64,000 nucleotides of DNA from Lunatibacter salilacus. GTDB lineage: Bacteria; Bacteroidota; Bacteroidia; Cytophagales; Cyclobacteriaceae. Location of the stretch: positions 1-64,000 of the forward strand of contig NZ_VOLC01000021.1 in NCBI RefSeq assembly GCF_009797935.1, written 5' to 3'. Every line of letters starts with the position of its first letter. Positions within the stretch are counted from its first letter, which is position 1. This document shows, piece after piece, positions 43,993-53,426 of the stretch. A program made the position numbers and the translations under genes. Under the pieces are notes generated by a model. That model was not told where the DNA came from, did no database searches, and worked only from the letters and a program-made list of their open reading frames with translations.

Positions 43993-45258
43993 ATGAGTAA
44001 ATACTCCAGAAAATTAAAAAAATTGAACGATACAGCTCCGGAACCTGAAACTGCTATCTTGGTTGCTTTGATCCATCAGCAGGATACGGAGAAAGGTGTG
44101 ACGGATCATTTGGATGAGTTGGCGGAACTGACGGAGACATTAGGAGCCAAAGCCATCCATCGCTTCACCCAGCGGCTTGAACGGCCGGATGTTCGGACCT
44201 TTGTGGGGTCTGGAAAACTGGAGGAAATAAAAAACTATGTAGAGTTTTTTAAGGTGGACATGGTGATTTTTGACGATGACCTCTCTCCTTCCCAAATGAG
44301 GAATCTAGAAAATGAGCTGAAGGTCAAAGTCTATGACCGGTCTTTACTTATTTTAGATATATTTCTTAATCGGGCACAAACAGCCCAGGCTAAAACACAA
44401 GTGGAACTGGCTCGGTTTCAATACCTACTGCCACGGTTAACCCATATGTGGACGCACTTGGAGCGGCAACGTGGGGGAACTTCCACGAGGGGTGGTGCCG
44501 GTGAAAAGGAAATTGAAACGGATAAGCGGGATATTCGTAGCAAGATTACACTTCTCAAGGACAAGCTTGACAAAATAGAAAAGCAGGGATTCACCCAGCG
44601 AAAAGGCCGGGAAGGTATAGTCCGTGTCGCCATGGTGGGATATACCAACGTGGGAAAAAGTACGCTGATGCGACTGATGACAAAAGCCGACGTGCTCGCC
44701 GAAGATAAATTGTTTGCAACAGTGGACTCAACGGTTCGAAAAGTAGTGCTGGAAAACATTCCCTTCCTGCTTTCAGATACCGTAGGCTTTATTCGCAAGC
44801 TGCCCACACATCTTATTGAATCCTTTAAATCCACACTGGCCGAAATTAGGGAAGCAGATCTCCTTGTACACGTGGTGGATGTGTCTCATCCAGGATTTGA
44901 AGACCAGATCACCGTCGTAAACCACACCCTTAGTGAAATGGGGGTGAGTGATAAGCCTGTCATTTTGGTGTTCAATAAAATTGATATAGCAGCCAAAATG
45001 CCTTCCGAAGAAGAACGTATGTTTATGACGGAATTGGAAATTGAAGAAGGAAGCTTTATCGATTTCGAAAAACTGGAACAAAGCTACGCCAAGAAATCAG
45101 CCATCAGGCCGGTGTTTATGGCTGCAGAAACAGGGGAAAATGTAGAAGGTTTCAGGGCGGTGCTGACCGCAGAGGTGAAAAAATGCCACCAGAAAATATA
45201 TCCCCATTACCTAGATGATGAGGTACTCGATCTTTCTCAATGGGAAGATTTATCTTAA
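43993..45258 (+). CDS. hflX: GTPase HflX
   Basis: HflX is a ribosome-splitting GTPase of stress responses. The 421-residue protein has an N-terminal HflX domain with RTFVGSGKLEEIKNY near residue 70 and the subdomain ending QRGGTSTRGGAGEKEIETD near 160. The GTPase domain shows G1 VAMVGYTNVGKSTLM near 212-226, G3 LSDTVGFIRKLP near 258 and G4 VFNKIDIA near 322. All G-motifs are intact. It converges with the rRNA methyltransferase gene (12-bp gap). Confidence 0.95.
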   Translation: MSKYSRKLKKLNDTAPEPETAILVALIHQQDTEKGVTDHLDELAELTETLGAKAIHRFTQRLERPDVRTFVGSGKLEEIKNYVEFFKVDMVIFDDDLSPSQMRNLENELKVKVYDRSLLILDIFLNRAQTAQAKTQVELARFQYLLPRLTHMWTHLERQRGGTSTRGGAGEKEIETDKRDIRSKITLLKDKLDKIEKQGFTQRKGREGIVRVAMVGYTNVGKSTLMRLMTKADVLAEDKLFATVDSTVRKVVLENIPFLLSDTVGFIRKLPTHLIESFKSTLAEIREADLLVHVVDVSHPGFEDQITVVNHTLSEMGVSDKPVILVFNKIDIAAKMPSEEERMFMTELEIEEGSFIDFEKLEQSYAKKSAIRPVFMAAETGENVEGFRAVLTAEVKKCHQKIYPHYLDDEVLDLSQWEDLS

Positions 45259-45270
45259 AGGATTATCAAA

Positions 45271-46659
45271 TCATGACCGGATTCTCCACGCTTTGGGGTA
45301 ATAATTGTTTACCCGGTTACCTAGGTTTTTTACCCAACCAAGCGGCAAACCCAAGTAGGTAATTAATAGCCATCCTTTTTGGGAGTTATCCGCTGAAATC
45401 GAATCCTTTTTTAAAAATTTTAATGCCTCATCCCTCGACAGTTCAAGTCGGGGGATATTTTTTTTCTCCAACACCGAAAGGGCCCACTCGTGACTAGGGA
45501 GCCATTCACCACGAATCACCTGACCCAATTCTACACCGAAGTATCGAATATTTAAGCAGTCTGCCAGCTTTTCGAAAATTGGCTGTTTCTTTTCAGGTAT
45601 GGCAAAATAGCTTTCCCCAAGCTGATACAGGCGAATTGCTCTTGTGCTATCAAGCTGGGAACTGATTTCTTCGGGAATGTCTTTAGGAGAGACACGCTTA
45701 AGGTGGGAATGGCGAAATTCTTTTGTAAGCCCCACCGACTGATCAGAATTCCCAGTGCGCCGCAGCACGCTGATAAATAATCCTTCCCCGGTGACCTGAT
45801 GTGGAAAAAATCGATACCCGTAATAGGTGTCATCTTCCACAGCTATCTCACTTTCTCGGATTCCCCACTCCTCCCGCACCGGAATTCGGACGGGGTCGTA
45901 GGCAAACTCCCGAGTTAGAAAGGCAATACTTTCTTCATTTTCTTTTCGGTTGTAGGTGCAGGTGGCGTAAATTAGATAGCCTCCACCTTTGGGCAAGGCG
46001 CCTACCTGATCAATGATGCGTTGCTGCCGGGCTACACAGAGCGACACATTTTCGGGAGACCATTCAGAGATCGCCGCCGGATCTTTCCGAAACATCCCCT
46101 CTCCCGAGCAAGGAGCGTCTACCAGTACTATGTCAAAGAATCCTTCCAAATCTGAAAAATGCGAGGGATCATTTTGGGTAACTATTGTATTACCCAATCC
46201 CCATTTGATAATATTTTCTTTAAGTACCTGCGCCCTGCTTTTTATTACTTCATTTGCAACCACTATTCCAGTCTCCCCTAGATACGAGCTTAGCAAGGTT
46301 GATTTACCACCGGGAGCAGCGCAGAGATCCAGCGCAATGCTGGAAGGTGGAAGTTGTATGGTACTTAAGATGTGATGTAGGAATGTGGAGGAGGCTTCCT
46401 GTACATAATACGCTCCTCCGTGAAAACTGGGGTCTAGTGTAAACGACGGTCGCTCGGGTAAATAGTAGGCCGTAGGGCACCAAGGAACTGGATCCATGTT
46501 GGATGCCGATGAAATCGGTTTGTGTGGGTTAAATCGGATAGATGTAGGGCTGGCCTTTGCGAGACTCTTTCGAAAATCCTGGATTTCCTGTGGGTCCAAA
46601 ACAGTTTCCAGCTGTTCTAAAAATTTACCGGGAAGGCTTTCCGATGGTTTATTTGGCAT
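45271..46659 (-). CDS. rsmF: NOL1/NOP2/Sun-type rRNA cytosine-C5 methyltransferase (RsmF-like)
   Basis: The 462-residue protein is a SAM-dependent m5C methyltransferase. The SAM-binding motif ALDLCAAPGGKSTLLS lies near residue 108, VLVDAPCSGEGMFRKDP near 177-193 has the release cysteine, and YATCTYNRKENEE near 230 has the nucleophilic cysteine. A C-terminal PUA-like region follows. In E. coli RsmF methylates C1407 of 16S rRNA; the same position is an inference. It is divergent from mtgA. Confidence 0.88.
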   Translation of the reverse strand: MPNKPSESLPGKFLEQLETVLDPQEIQDFRKSLAKASPTSIRFNPHKPISSASNMDPVPWCPTAYYLPERPSFTLDPSFHGGAYYVQEASSTFLHHILSTIQLPPSSIALDLCAAPGGKSTLLSSYLGETGIVVANEVIKSRAQVLKENIIKWGLGNTIVTQNDPSHFSDLEGFFDIVLVDAPCSGEGMFRKDPAAISEWSPENVSLCVARQQRIIDQVGALPKGGGYLIYATCTYNRKENEESIAFLTREFAYDPVRIPVREEWGIRESEIAVEDDTYYGYRFFPHQVTGEGLFISVLRRTGNSDQSVGLTKEFRHSHLKRVSPKDIPEEISSQLDSTRAIRLYQLGESYFAIPEKKQPIFEKLADCLNIRYFGVELGQVIRGEWLPSHEWALSVLEKKNIPRLELSRDEALKFLKKDSISADNSQKGWLLITYLGLPLGWVKNLGNRVNNYYPKAWRIRS

Positions 46660-46781
46660 GAATTCGTTTTGTTATTTATCCCTATCAAGAATACAAAAAT
46701 AGATGGATAAATATGTTATTGCATTTTTCATCTGAAATTTATCGTAAATTCGTGCAATAATTTTGGAAGTTTTCTGAAGGA

Positions 46782-47474
46782 ATGAAGACTATAGTAAAGA
46801 GAATTGTTCGTTTCGGGGTCATCTTAGCCCTGGGTTTTTTTCTGGCCTCCATCGTTTCTGTGGCGATTCTCCGCTTCGTTCCGGTGTGGATTACCCCACT
46901 GATGGTCATTCGCAGTGTGGAGCAACTTTTTGATCCGGAAAAGGAGGTCATGTTAAAGAATTCATGGGTACCACTGGAGGACATTTCTTCCCACGTTCCG
47001 CTGGCTGTAATAGCTGCCGAAGACCAGAAATTTAGGACGCATGGCGGCTTCGATTGGGAGTCGATCAAAGAAGCTAGGAAGGATATCGATACCGGCAAGC
47101 GATTTCGTGGAGGAAGTACCATCAGTAATCAGACTGCCAAGAATGTCTTTTTATGGCAGGGCCGCAACCTGTTGAGGAAGGGAATGGAAGCCTATTTTAC
47201 CTATTTGATTGAATGGTTTTGGGGTAAAAAGCGGATCATGGAAGTGTATTTGAATGTGATCGAAATGGGGGAGGGAATCTATGGCATAGAAGCCGCTTCG
47301 CAACATTTTTATAAGAAGCCAGCCAAAGAACTCTCCCGACAGCAGTCCGCTTATATCGCCGCGACCCTACCCAACCCCCGTCGCTGGAATCCCACCAAGC
47401 CAACAAACTACCTTCAGAGCAGACAGGCCTGGATATTGAGGAATATGAATAACTTGGGTCCGGTTGAATGGTAA
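46782..47474 (+). CDS. mtgA: Monofunctional peptidoglycan transglycosylase MtgA
   Basis: MtgA polymerises glycan strands from lipid II. The 230-residue protein has one N-terminal membrane anchor (IVRFGVILALGFFLASIVSV), then a GT51 domain with VIAAEDQKFRTHGGFDWESI near residue 83-102 (catalytic Glu), RFRGGSTISNQTAKNVFLW near 108, KRIMEVYLNVIEMGEGIYGI near 145, and QSAYIAATLPNPRRWNP near 188. Length matches the monofunctional enzyme. It has no transpeptidase domain. Confidence 0.95.
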   Translation: MKTIVKRIVRFGVILALGFFLASIVSVAILRFVPVWITPLMVIRSVEQLFDPEKEVMLKNSWVPLEDISSHVPLAVIAAEDQKFRTHGGFDWESIKEARKDIDTGKRFRGGSTISNQTAKNVFLWQGRNLLRKGMEAYFTYLIEWFWGKKRIMEVYLNVIEMGEGIYGIEAASQHFYKKPAKELSRQQSAYIAATLPNPRRWNPTKPTNYLQSRQAWILRNMNNLGPVEW

Positions 47475-47604
47475 GGAGGTTGAATTGACTATCGATTCTT
47501 TTTATTGGGGATAAAGTAAATAGATTTGGTAAATTTGACTCTAGTGCCCGACATCTTTTGGTATTAAATCGAAACGCAAAAACCCAGTCTGAAACAAAAA
47601 CTAG

Positions 47605-47955
47605 CAGGGCATTTTAGAAATTTCTGAAATGGCCTTGCAAGAGCTTCTAGAAAACGCACTTATTCACCGAGACTATATAAAAAATGCTCCCGTTAGACTG
47701 ATGGTATTCGATAACAGGATTGAAATTATAAGTCCGGGAAGTTTGCCCAACAGCTTGGTGGTTGAGGAACTTCGGTACGGAAACCCGGTGGTGAGAAATA
47801 ACTTAATGGTAGGTTATGCCCTTCATACTATGCCCTACAGAGGATTAGGCTCCGGATTAAAAAGGGCTTATGAACATCAGCCTAATATTGAATTGATAAA
47901 TGATGCCGAAGGCGAGCTGTTCAAAGTAATCATTCCGAGGCCGGAGAAGAAATGA
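47605..47955 (+). pseudogene. Remnant of a COG2865-type putative DNA-binding/ATP-binding protein (3' end only)
   Basis: The 108-residue ORF from ATG 47629 (frame open from 47605 after a TAG) corresponds to the C-terminal part of RecG-like/AlbA_2 transcriptional regulator proteins. It shows EMALQELLENALIHRDY, IEIISPGSLPNSLVVEEL, YGNPVVRN, and PYRGLGSGLKRAYEH. Full proteins of this family run to about 400-500 residues, with the N-terminal schlafen-like domain absent here. No matching sequence precedes it in the 130 bp after mtgA. It is probably a decayed gene rather than a real short protein. Confidence 0.6.
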
Positions 47956-47975
47956 GGTTAAATTTTAATCAAACC

Positions 47976-48578
47976 CTACTTCCTAATCTTCCCTATCACC
48001 CGAGAAGCAAAACTTGGCTTATCCCCGGTCAGCGTAAAATCATCCTCACTGACCCGCTTGACACTTTCTATCGTATAAAAAGCCTTGTCGTTTACCTGCT
48101 TTACTTTTTCAATATACGCTTTAAGGTTTTCCCGCTTCAAAACAGTAAACATCACCTGCACCCGGCCGTAGCGTCCCTCGGCTCCAACAATAGTAAATCG
48201 ATGCTCTTTTTCCTTCATATAGTCCACCAGTTCGTTCATGGGTTCTGGTGTAATGATTCGTACTAGGACCCTCCCAAGAGCCAGCTTTTCCTCAATGGTC
48301 ATCCCTACATAAATCCCCATCGCAAAGCCTCCTGAGTATGCAATGTACGACAAGGGGTTGTCAATGTTTTGAAAGATTTGCCCAATCGCCAAAAGCCAAA
48401 TCATTGATTCAAAAAATCCCATTAGCGGGGCAATGAATTTCTTGCCGGACATTACAAATACAATACGTAGGGTATTGATGGATACATCCCCGATCCGAGC
48501 AAGAAAAATAAGCAGGGGCATAATTACATAGGAAAAAACATCGGATGATATCCCGAATGACTCAACGAATTCTTGCAT
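47976..48578 (-). CDS. UPF0316 / DUF2179 membrane protein (YebE type)
   Basis: The 200-residue protein has three hydrophobic helices within residues 15-105 (VIMPLLIFLARIGDVSINTLRI, FIAPLMGFFESMIWLLAIG, AYSGGFAMGIYVGMTIEEKL) followed by a DUF2179 domain with FTIVGAEGRYGRVQVMFTVLKR near 128-150. The family is widespread, and a nucleotide- or metabolite-sensing role has been suggested for the DUF2179 part. Function is unknown. Its stop lies just after the remnant of the opposite gene. Confidence 0.85.
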   Translation of the reverse strand: MQEFVESFGISSDVFSYVIMPLLIFLARIGDVSINTLRIVFVMSGKKFIAPLMGFFESMIWLLAIGQIFQNIDNPLSYIAYSGGFAMGIYVGMTIEEKLALGRVLVRIITPEPMNELVDYMKEKEHRFTIVGAEGRYGRVQVMFTVLKRENLKAYIEKVKQVNDKAFYTIESVKRVSEDDFTLTGDKPSFASRVIGKIRK

Positions 48579-48657
48579 GGAGGAACTGTTATGGAGAGGG
48601 CAAAAATACCCATTATATCCCGAAAAAAACAGGTAATTCTAGTTTTCGTCAATTGTC

Positions 48658-49022
48658 CTACTTATATTGAAATATATCCAAGGTAGAACCCATCAGTATT
48701 CCCAACCCATTGGGAATATTTGAAAAAACCTGTACGGGCTGGGCAAAGGGATCTCCTTCATTCCAATCCTGCAAGTCTGAAGTGGTATGATACTGATAGT
48801 AACTTTCTGTTACTGATTTTAGATTAAAATAAATCTCTCCCTCATAGGTTTCCTCCATCATAGTGCCTTGGATTAGCAAATCCATGATTGCTTCCTCTCC
48901 GTCAAAGAGTCTATCATCAAAAAGCAGAGTCTGTTCCGAATAGTAATCGGTCTCATAGACGGGATTTTTTGGAACAAAATAAGCGTTGCAGGAAACCTGA
49001 TACTGAATGGGATTTCCATATG
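48658..49022 (-). pseudogene. 3' part of a DUF4249-family gene, fused to a TonB-receptor remnant
   Basis: In the frame that ends at 48658 the translation reads SYGNPIQYQVSCNAYFV, KNPVYETDYYSEQ, LLFDDRLFDGEEAIMDLL and later WNEGDPFAQPVQVFSNIPNG with LGILMGSTLD. This is typical of the C-terminal half of DUF4249 lipoproteins, which in Bacteroidetes follow TonB-dependent receptors. No start or signal peptide belongs to it. The part from 48885 has an internal Met but is not an independent protein. It is inferred to be a deletion product. Confidence 0.75.
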
Positions 49023-49697
49023 AATCTGATCGATGACGGAAGAAAGCCGACCACCATAGCGTAAAGGAAAACCACCCTTGATCAATTCTACGTTGTTGAT
49101 AGCGTCTGCATTGAAAACACTGAAAAATCCGAATAGATGGGATGCGTTGTAAACAGGGACTCCATCCAGTAAGATTAGATTTTGGTCCGGTCCTCCCCCC
49201 CGTACATACAATCCACTGGCGCCTCCGGTACCGGATTGTACGCCAGGTAATAGCTGAAGAATTTTAAAAACATCCACCTCTCCCATAAGCGCTGGCAATT
49301 CCTTAATCTGCTTGATAGGAATATTAATGGTACTCATTCGGGTTACTTCCTGAATTTGATCCATGCTCTCCGCAGATACCACCACCTCTTCTAACATGGT
49401 GTCCAAACTCAGCTGGATGTTTAATGTCGTGTCTTGGGAAAGTATAAGCCGTACCCTAGCGGGCTGAAATCCTACAAAACTCACATAAAGATCTACGCTA
49501 TCTGTTTGTGTGGTATAGCTGTAGAAGCCATAGGTATTCGTGACGGCGCCCTTTTGGGATATCCGGTCATATATATTTGCACCGATTAAGGTTTCCCCTG
49601 ACGCTGACTCTTTTACCGTACCACTAATGGTAACCCGTTGCCCAAAACTCTTTTGCATAAAGCAAACGATGGCCAAACAGCATAGAAATATTCTCAT
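48873..49697 (-). pseudogene. TonB-dependent receptor remnant (signal peptide, CarboxypepD_reg-like and plug only)
   Basis: The ORF has a signal peptide ending KSFGQ near residue 19, a carboxypeptidase-regulatory-like domain (VTISGTVKESASGETLIGAN), a linker with MLEEVVVSAESM and the start of a plug domain (IKELPALMGEVDVFKILQLL, LYVRGGGPDQNLILLDGVPV, LRYGGRLSSVID). After SSVID (about 49029) the frame runs into DUF4249 sequence out of frame and stops at 48873. The roughly 600-residue beta-barrel is missing, so it cannot be a working receptor. Confidence 0.85.
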
Positions 49698-49854
49698 CTC
49701 AATTATTTATTGGACTACTTAAAAAAGTAAAAAAACATCCTTTCAATAAAAACTTCCCTTGGCTAGGCTTTCTGGAAATTTCCCGCAAATATGCAAGAAT
49801 TTTTTGAAAGGTAATCAGCCTTTTTAAAAAGCAATGGAATATTAAAATTAGGCT

Positions 49855-51030
49855 TCAGATGGTTCGGTTTTTACCCGCAAAATAGCCAAATCCGGCAAAA
49901 CAAACCGAGCATGCCAACATCAGATATACCAAATTGTTCCAATTTGGCCAGATGTCTATTGCAACTCCAAACAACAAAGGACCGCAGGCTGCCAAATAGT
50001 ATCCGGTGGATTGTGCCATGCCGGAAAGTGCCGCAGTGGTTTGGTCATTCCCAGACCGAACGGTGATCAGCATATAGGCCATGCTAAGGCTTGCCCCCAT
50101 ACATAATCCCGCAATGGAAATTCCAATGACATTGAGTAGCAGATGCGGAGATAACAAAAGGCCGAAACCTACTAGGTAACAGGATCCCAGAATTAAAATC
50201 ATAAGAGATTGTTCACGGAACTTCAGGGCAATAATAGGGGATACAAAAGTTCCGATAAGTCCCACGACTTGCATCAGCGCAATGATCAACCCAGCATTAG
50301 TTGGGGTCACCCCCCGGAATATAAAAAAATCCGGCAGCCAGGTAATCAGCGTGAAAAACAGAAAGGACTGAACCCCCATAAACAGACTCACCTGCCAAGC
50401 CAGTTTGGAACGCCACACATTGGCCTTTTTATGCTCGTCGTGATTATTTGAAACAGTTTTTTTGGGTTTTATCTGTGGTATCCAAAAGAATATAGCGATA
50501 CCCAAAAATAGCACCCAAAAGAGCAGTGATCCCCTCCAGCCCCAGCCTAAGTCCATTGCCAAGGGAACACTGATGGCGGAAGCTATGGCGGCCATTAGTG
50601 ACATTGCCGTGGCATAAATGCCGGTGACTTTTCCCACTTTGCCAGGCATCCTTACCTTTACTAATGGAATTAACAAGACGTTACAGATCACAATGCCGAT
50701 TCCTGTCAGGCCAGTTCCAATAAATAGTATCCAAGGACCACCCAAAACCCGAAACACAGAACCCACCGTGATCACAACCATACCGAGGAGGATCGCTCGG
50801 GCATGGCCCAGCCTTTTACCGATTGCGGCCGAGAATAAAGAAAATGTAGCAAAACTGATAAGCGGTAGCGTCGTCAAAAAACCTGCCCAGGCATTTGATA
50901 ATGCCAAGTCTTCCCGGATAAAAGGAATCAAAGGTCCAACGGCCGTGATAGAGGGTCGCAGGGTAAAAGAGACCAAGAGAATTCCCAAAAGTAAAAATCC
51001 GGGTTTGTCGGATGATGGCAATTTATACAT
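49855..51030 (-). CDS. MFS transporter, CynX/NimT-like
   Basis: The 391-residue protein has 12 predicted membrane helices and MFS features such as SAAIGKRLGHARAILLG near residue 70 (loop 2-3 motif). It resembles the cyanate/2-nitroimidazole transporter subgroup (CynX, NimT); the cargo is not known. There is no adjacent cyanase gene. The upstream gap holds a hairpin at 51102-51137 that lies in its presumed 5' leader. Confidence 0.85.
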   Translation of the reverse strand: MYKLPSSDKPGFLLLGILLVSFTLRPSITAVGPLIPFIREDLALSNAWAGFLTTLPLISFATFSLFSAAIGKRLGHARAILLGMVVITVGSVFRVLGGPWILFIGTGLTGIGIVICNVLLIPLVKVRMPGKVGKVTGIYATAMSLMAAIASAISVPLAMDLGWGWRGSLLFWVLFLGIAIFFWIPQIKPKKTVSNNHDEHKKANVWRSKLAWQVSLFMGVQSFLFFTLITWLPDFFIFRGVTPTNAGLIIALMQVVGLIGTFVSPIIALKFREQSLMILILGSCYLVGFGLLLSPHLLLNVIGISIAGLCMGASLSMAYMLITVRSGNDQTTAALSGMAQSTGYYLAACGPLLFGVAIDIWPNWNNLVYLMLACSVCFAGFGYFAGKNRTI

Positions 51031-51101
51031 GTACGTAAAATTAGTGGAATTTATGCAGGGATGTGACCATTTAGGTCCGAGAAAAAATTAAATTAAAAAA
51101 T

Positions 51102-51137
51102 ATGGGGACAAAAAAATTTCGAAACAATTGTCCCCAT
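51102..51137 (-). terminator. Hairpin with U-tract upstream of the MFS gene
   Basis: ATGGGGACAA and TTGTCCCCAT pair perfectly over 10 bp around a 16-nt loop. On the minus strand it is followed by ATATTTTTTAATTT, so it could end transcription from the metallophosphoesterase gene or act as an attenuator of the MFS gene, 72 bp downstream. Confidence 0.6.
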
Positions 51138-51208
51138 TTTGGTAAAAACACTAAGTTTGAAAAGTTGCTTAATCACCCGATGTAAAGGTATGGCAATCCC
51201 ATGGGTTA

Positions 51209-51234
51209 AAAAATACCCCGATCGGGGTATTTTT
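51209..51234. terminator. 26-bp perfect palindrome after the metallophosphoesterase gene
   Basis: The core TACCCCGATCGGGGTA is extended by perfect A/T arms to 26 bp in total. On the minus strand it forms a stem with a T-run and fits a terminator for the gene ending at 51389. Being perfectly symmetric, it could alternatively bind a dimeric regulator. The rest of 51031-51388 contains no gene that I can recognise. Confidence 0.6.
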
Positions 51235-51388
51235 AGTATGGATTACTCACCATATTTACGAATTACTACGGTTAATACTACCATAGGCGTTTATAAACCA
51301 ACAAAATACATTTTTTTATATTTAAAATATTTCCTTCTTGAAGGAAGTATTTTCACCGGTAAAATCAGAATTTAGCAACTTTGATTAC

Positions 51389-53293
51389 CTATTTAAAATA
51401 GAAATTCAAGTCCGATACCAACCCCTTTTTTTCGTCTGGATTTGTGAAGAAAAATTGCCAGTAAAGCGCGTTTCTGTCAGGGAGATAGTACTCTAATCTA
51501 ACGGGATGTAGGCCTTTTTCAAGAAATACTTCGCAGGTATAATCCACCTCACGATTATATTCCTCAATTTTCAGTTCTCCATGAAGATAAAAACGAAACA
51601 GCTGATAGGCATGTCCTGAGAAGGTATAATATCCACTTTCCGGAATCTCCAAATAACCGCTTAGCTCTGCACCCCAATTCAGGGCTTGCGCAGGAATCAG
51701 GTTTGGATCTAATGATGCTATTGTTCCCGTTGATTTCAGGGTCAGTTGATCGGATAGGTTACCTTTTGGATCAGTAAGTTTACCTATAAAGTACCTGTAT
51801 TTTAAGCCTGACTGAAATGTTTCGTCTTTTGGAACAGCAGGCAGCAGATCGGTTTTTTCAAAGGTATATTCCGCCATGGGACTATCTCCCTGCTTATTAG
51901 ATGCAATGGCTTTTACCGTACTGGATTCAGTGAGTTCGATAGGCCCCCCATATCGGGGAGATTTTCTGGATGGACTGCTCCCATCAAGGGTAAAATAAAT
52001 GTCATCCGAAGCTTCAGCCGTCTGAAGTTCCAGCAAAAATTGATTGGTAAAGATTCTCCGTTCTGATGTCGGCTGCGGGGTTGTTGGGGGAAGTGAGGCA
52101 GTAGGCAGTTTTGGCCGACTGCCATCCAGCGTAAATTGATCGAATAAGTTACCGTCCTGATCAATGGCCTGAAATTGCAATTGATTGCCATTGATAGCAA
52201 TATAGCCGTAGTGATGCAAGGTCCTCACTTTATTGGTGAACCATGTCCGGTTTGGTGCGGCCTTCTCTAGACCTCCACCTGACCCGCCCAAAATCAGATA
52301 TCTTACCCCATTTTTTTCCACCACCTTTTCGTCCAAAATGGGCCAAGTGCGTTCGTACATGTGCAAGTGGCCGGAAAAAACAATATCCACGCCAAATTTT
52401 TCAAATAAAGGAACGAGCAACTTGGCTTCCCCATCCCCGTAAGTGGAAAGCTCGAAATTGGTGTCCCCGTAGTCATTTTCTTCGGAGGAAAAAGGTGGGT
52501 GATGTTGGACAACAAATTTCCATGTGGCCTGTGAGGTTGCCAGTGCTTTTTCGAGCCACCTGTATAGGGGAGTGCCCGGTTCTTGGAACTGATCTGTATC
52601 TATCATGAAAAATTCGGCATTTCCATACTTAAAACTATAGTAATGTTCCGGGTCCGGATTTTTCATGTATTGGTAGTAAAAAGCGGCATCATGCTCGTGA
52701 TTTCCAAGGGTGGAGAAAATCGGAATTTGCTTCATAAACTGATAGGAAGGAGCAAAAAACTCTTCCACCCATTCCGATTTTCTATACCCTAATCCCACCA
52801 AATCACCACCGTGTATTGCAAAGTTTGGCCTCTCGTCCCGCGCCAGAGCAGTGATTTTTCCCCAAATCTCCGGGTTGTTTTGCGAATCGCTGAAAATGGT
52901 AAAGGCGAAGGGTGTTTCTTCAAAAACTGCTGTCTTGAATGGAAGAATTTCTGTCCGAAGGGTATCTCCTGCCTCCGTGACAGAAGATACACGGTAAAAA
53001 TAATGCGTTTCCGGCTCAAGGGATTGCATGGTCAGCTCATGCATGTGCTTTAATACTCCGTCGGAAACCTGTTGGTCTAAAATTGCTTCCCCCGAGTCAA
53101 ACCTTGCCTTTCCGAATTCGATGAGCGCAGTAGTGGGATGGGTTGTTTCCCATAGGAGGCTCATTTCTGTTTGGGTGCTAAGCTGAAGGTAGGGTTTGAT
53201 TAGGAAGCCGGGCCGGTTGTCCCTTATCTGTTGGGATACGGCGGAATAGAATCCGGTAAACAAACCTAGGAAAATAAATAATGTTAGTTTCAT
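51389..53293 (-). CDS. Secreted purple-acid-phosphatase-like metallophosphoesterase with PA14-like C-terminus
   Basis: The 634-residue protein starts with a signal peptide (MKLTLFIFLGLFTGFYSAVSQ) and has an N-terminal FN3-like purple acid phosphatase domain (IKPYLQLSTQTEMSLLWETT). The metallophosphoesterase core shows FSDSQ near residue 147, HGGDLVGLG near 170, STLGNHEHD near 206, and VFSGHLHMYER near 305. After about 385 there is a chitobiase-like C-terminal beta module (IYFTLDGSSPSRKSPRYGGPI), then a PA14-like domain. The ATG at 53293 precedes the signal peptide; an earlier in-frame ATG at 53338 adds a non-signal leader. It probably removes phosphate in the periplasm or outside the cell. 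Confidence 0.87.
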   Translation of the reverse strand: MKLTLFIFLGLFTGFYSAVSQQIRDNRPGFLIKPYLQLSTQTEMSLLWETTHPTTALIEFGKARFDSGEAILDQQVSDGVLKHMHELTMQSLEPETHYFYRVSSVTEAGDTLRTEILPFKTAVFEETPFAFTIFSDSQNNPEIWGKITALARDERPNFAIHGGDLVGLGYRKSEWVEEFFAPSYQFMKQIPIFSTLGNHEHDAAFYYQYMKNPDPEHYYSFKYGNAEFFMIDTDQFQEPGTPLYRWLEKALATSQATWKFVVQHHPPFSSEENDYGDTNFELSTYGDGEAKLLVPLFEKFGVDIVFSGHLHMYERTWPILDEKVVEKNGVRYLILGGSGGGLEKAAPNRTWFTNKVRTLHHYGYIAINGNQLQFQAIDQDGNLFDQFTLDGSRPKLPTASLPPTTPQPTSERRIFTNQFLLELQTAEASDDIYFTLDGSSPSRKSPRYGGPIELTESSTVKAIASNKQGDSPMAEYTFEKTDLLPAVPKDETFQSGLKYRYFIGKLTDPKGNLSDQLTLKSTGTIASLDPNLIPAQALNWGAELSGYLEIPESGYYTFSGHAYQLFRFYLHGELKIEEYNREVDYTCEVFLEKGLHPVRLEYYLPDRNALYWQFFFTNPDEKKGLVSDLNFYFK

Positions 53294-53426
53294 TTGATGC
53301 TGTTTTAGATGTATTGAATATACACCTAAATCCTTCAAATGGGCTGTTCACTCTATTAAGAATAGATTAAATCTTATATGGAGTTCATTTTCTGCTTAGG
53401 GTTTTTAGTTATTTGAAACGAAGAAC

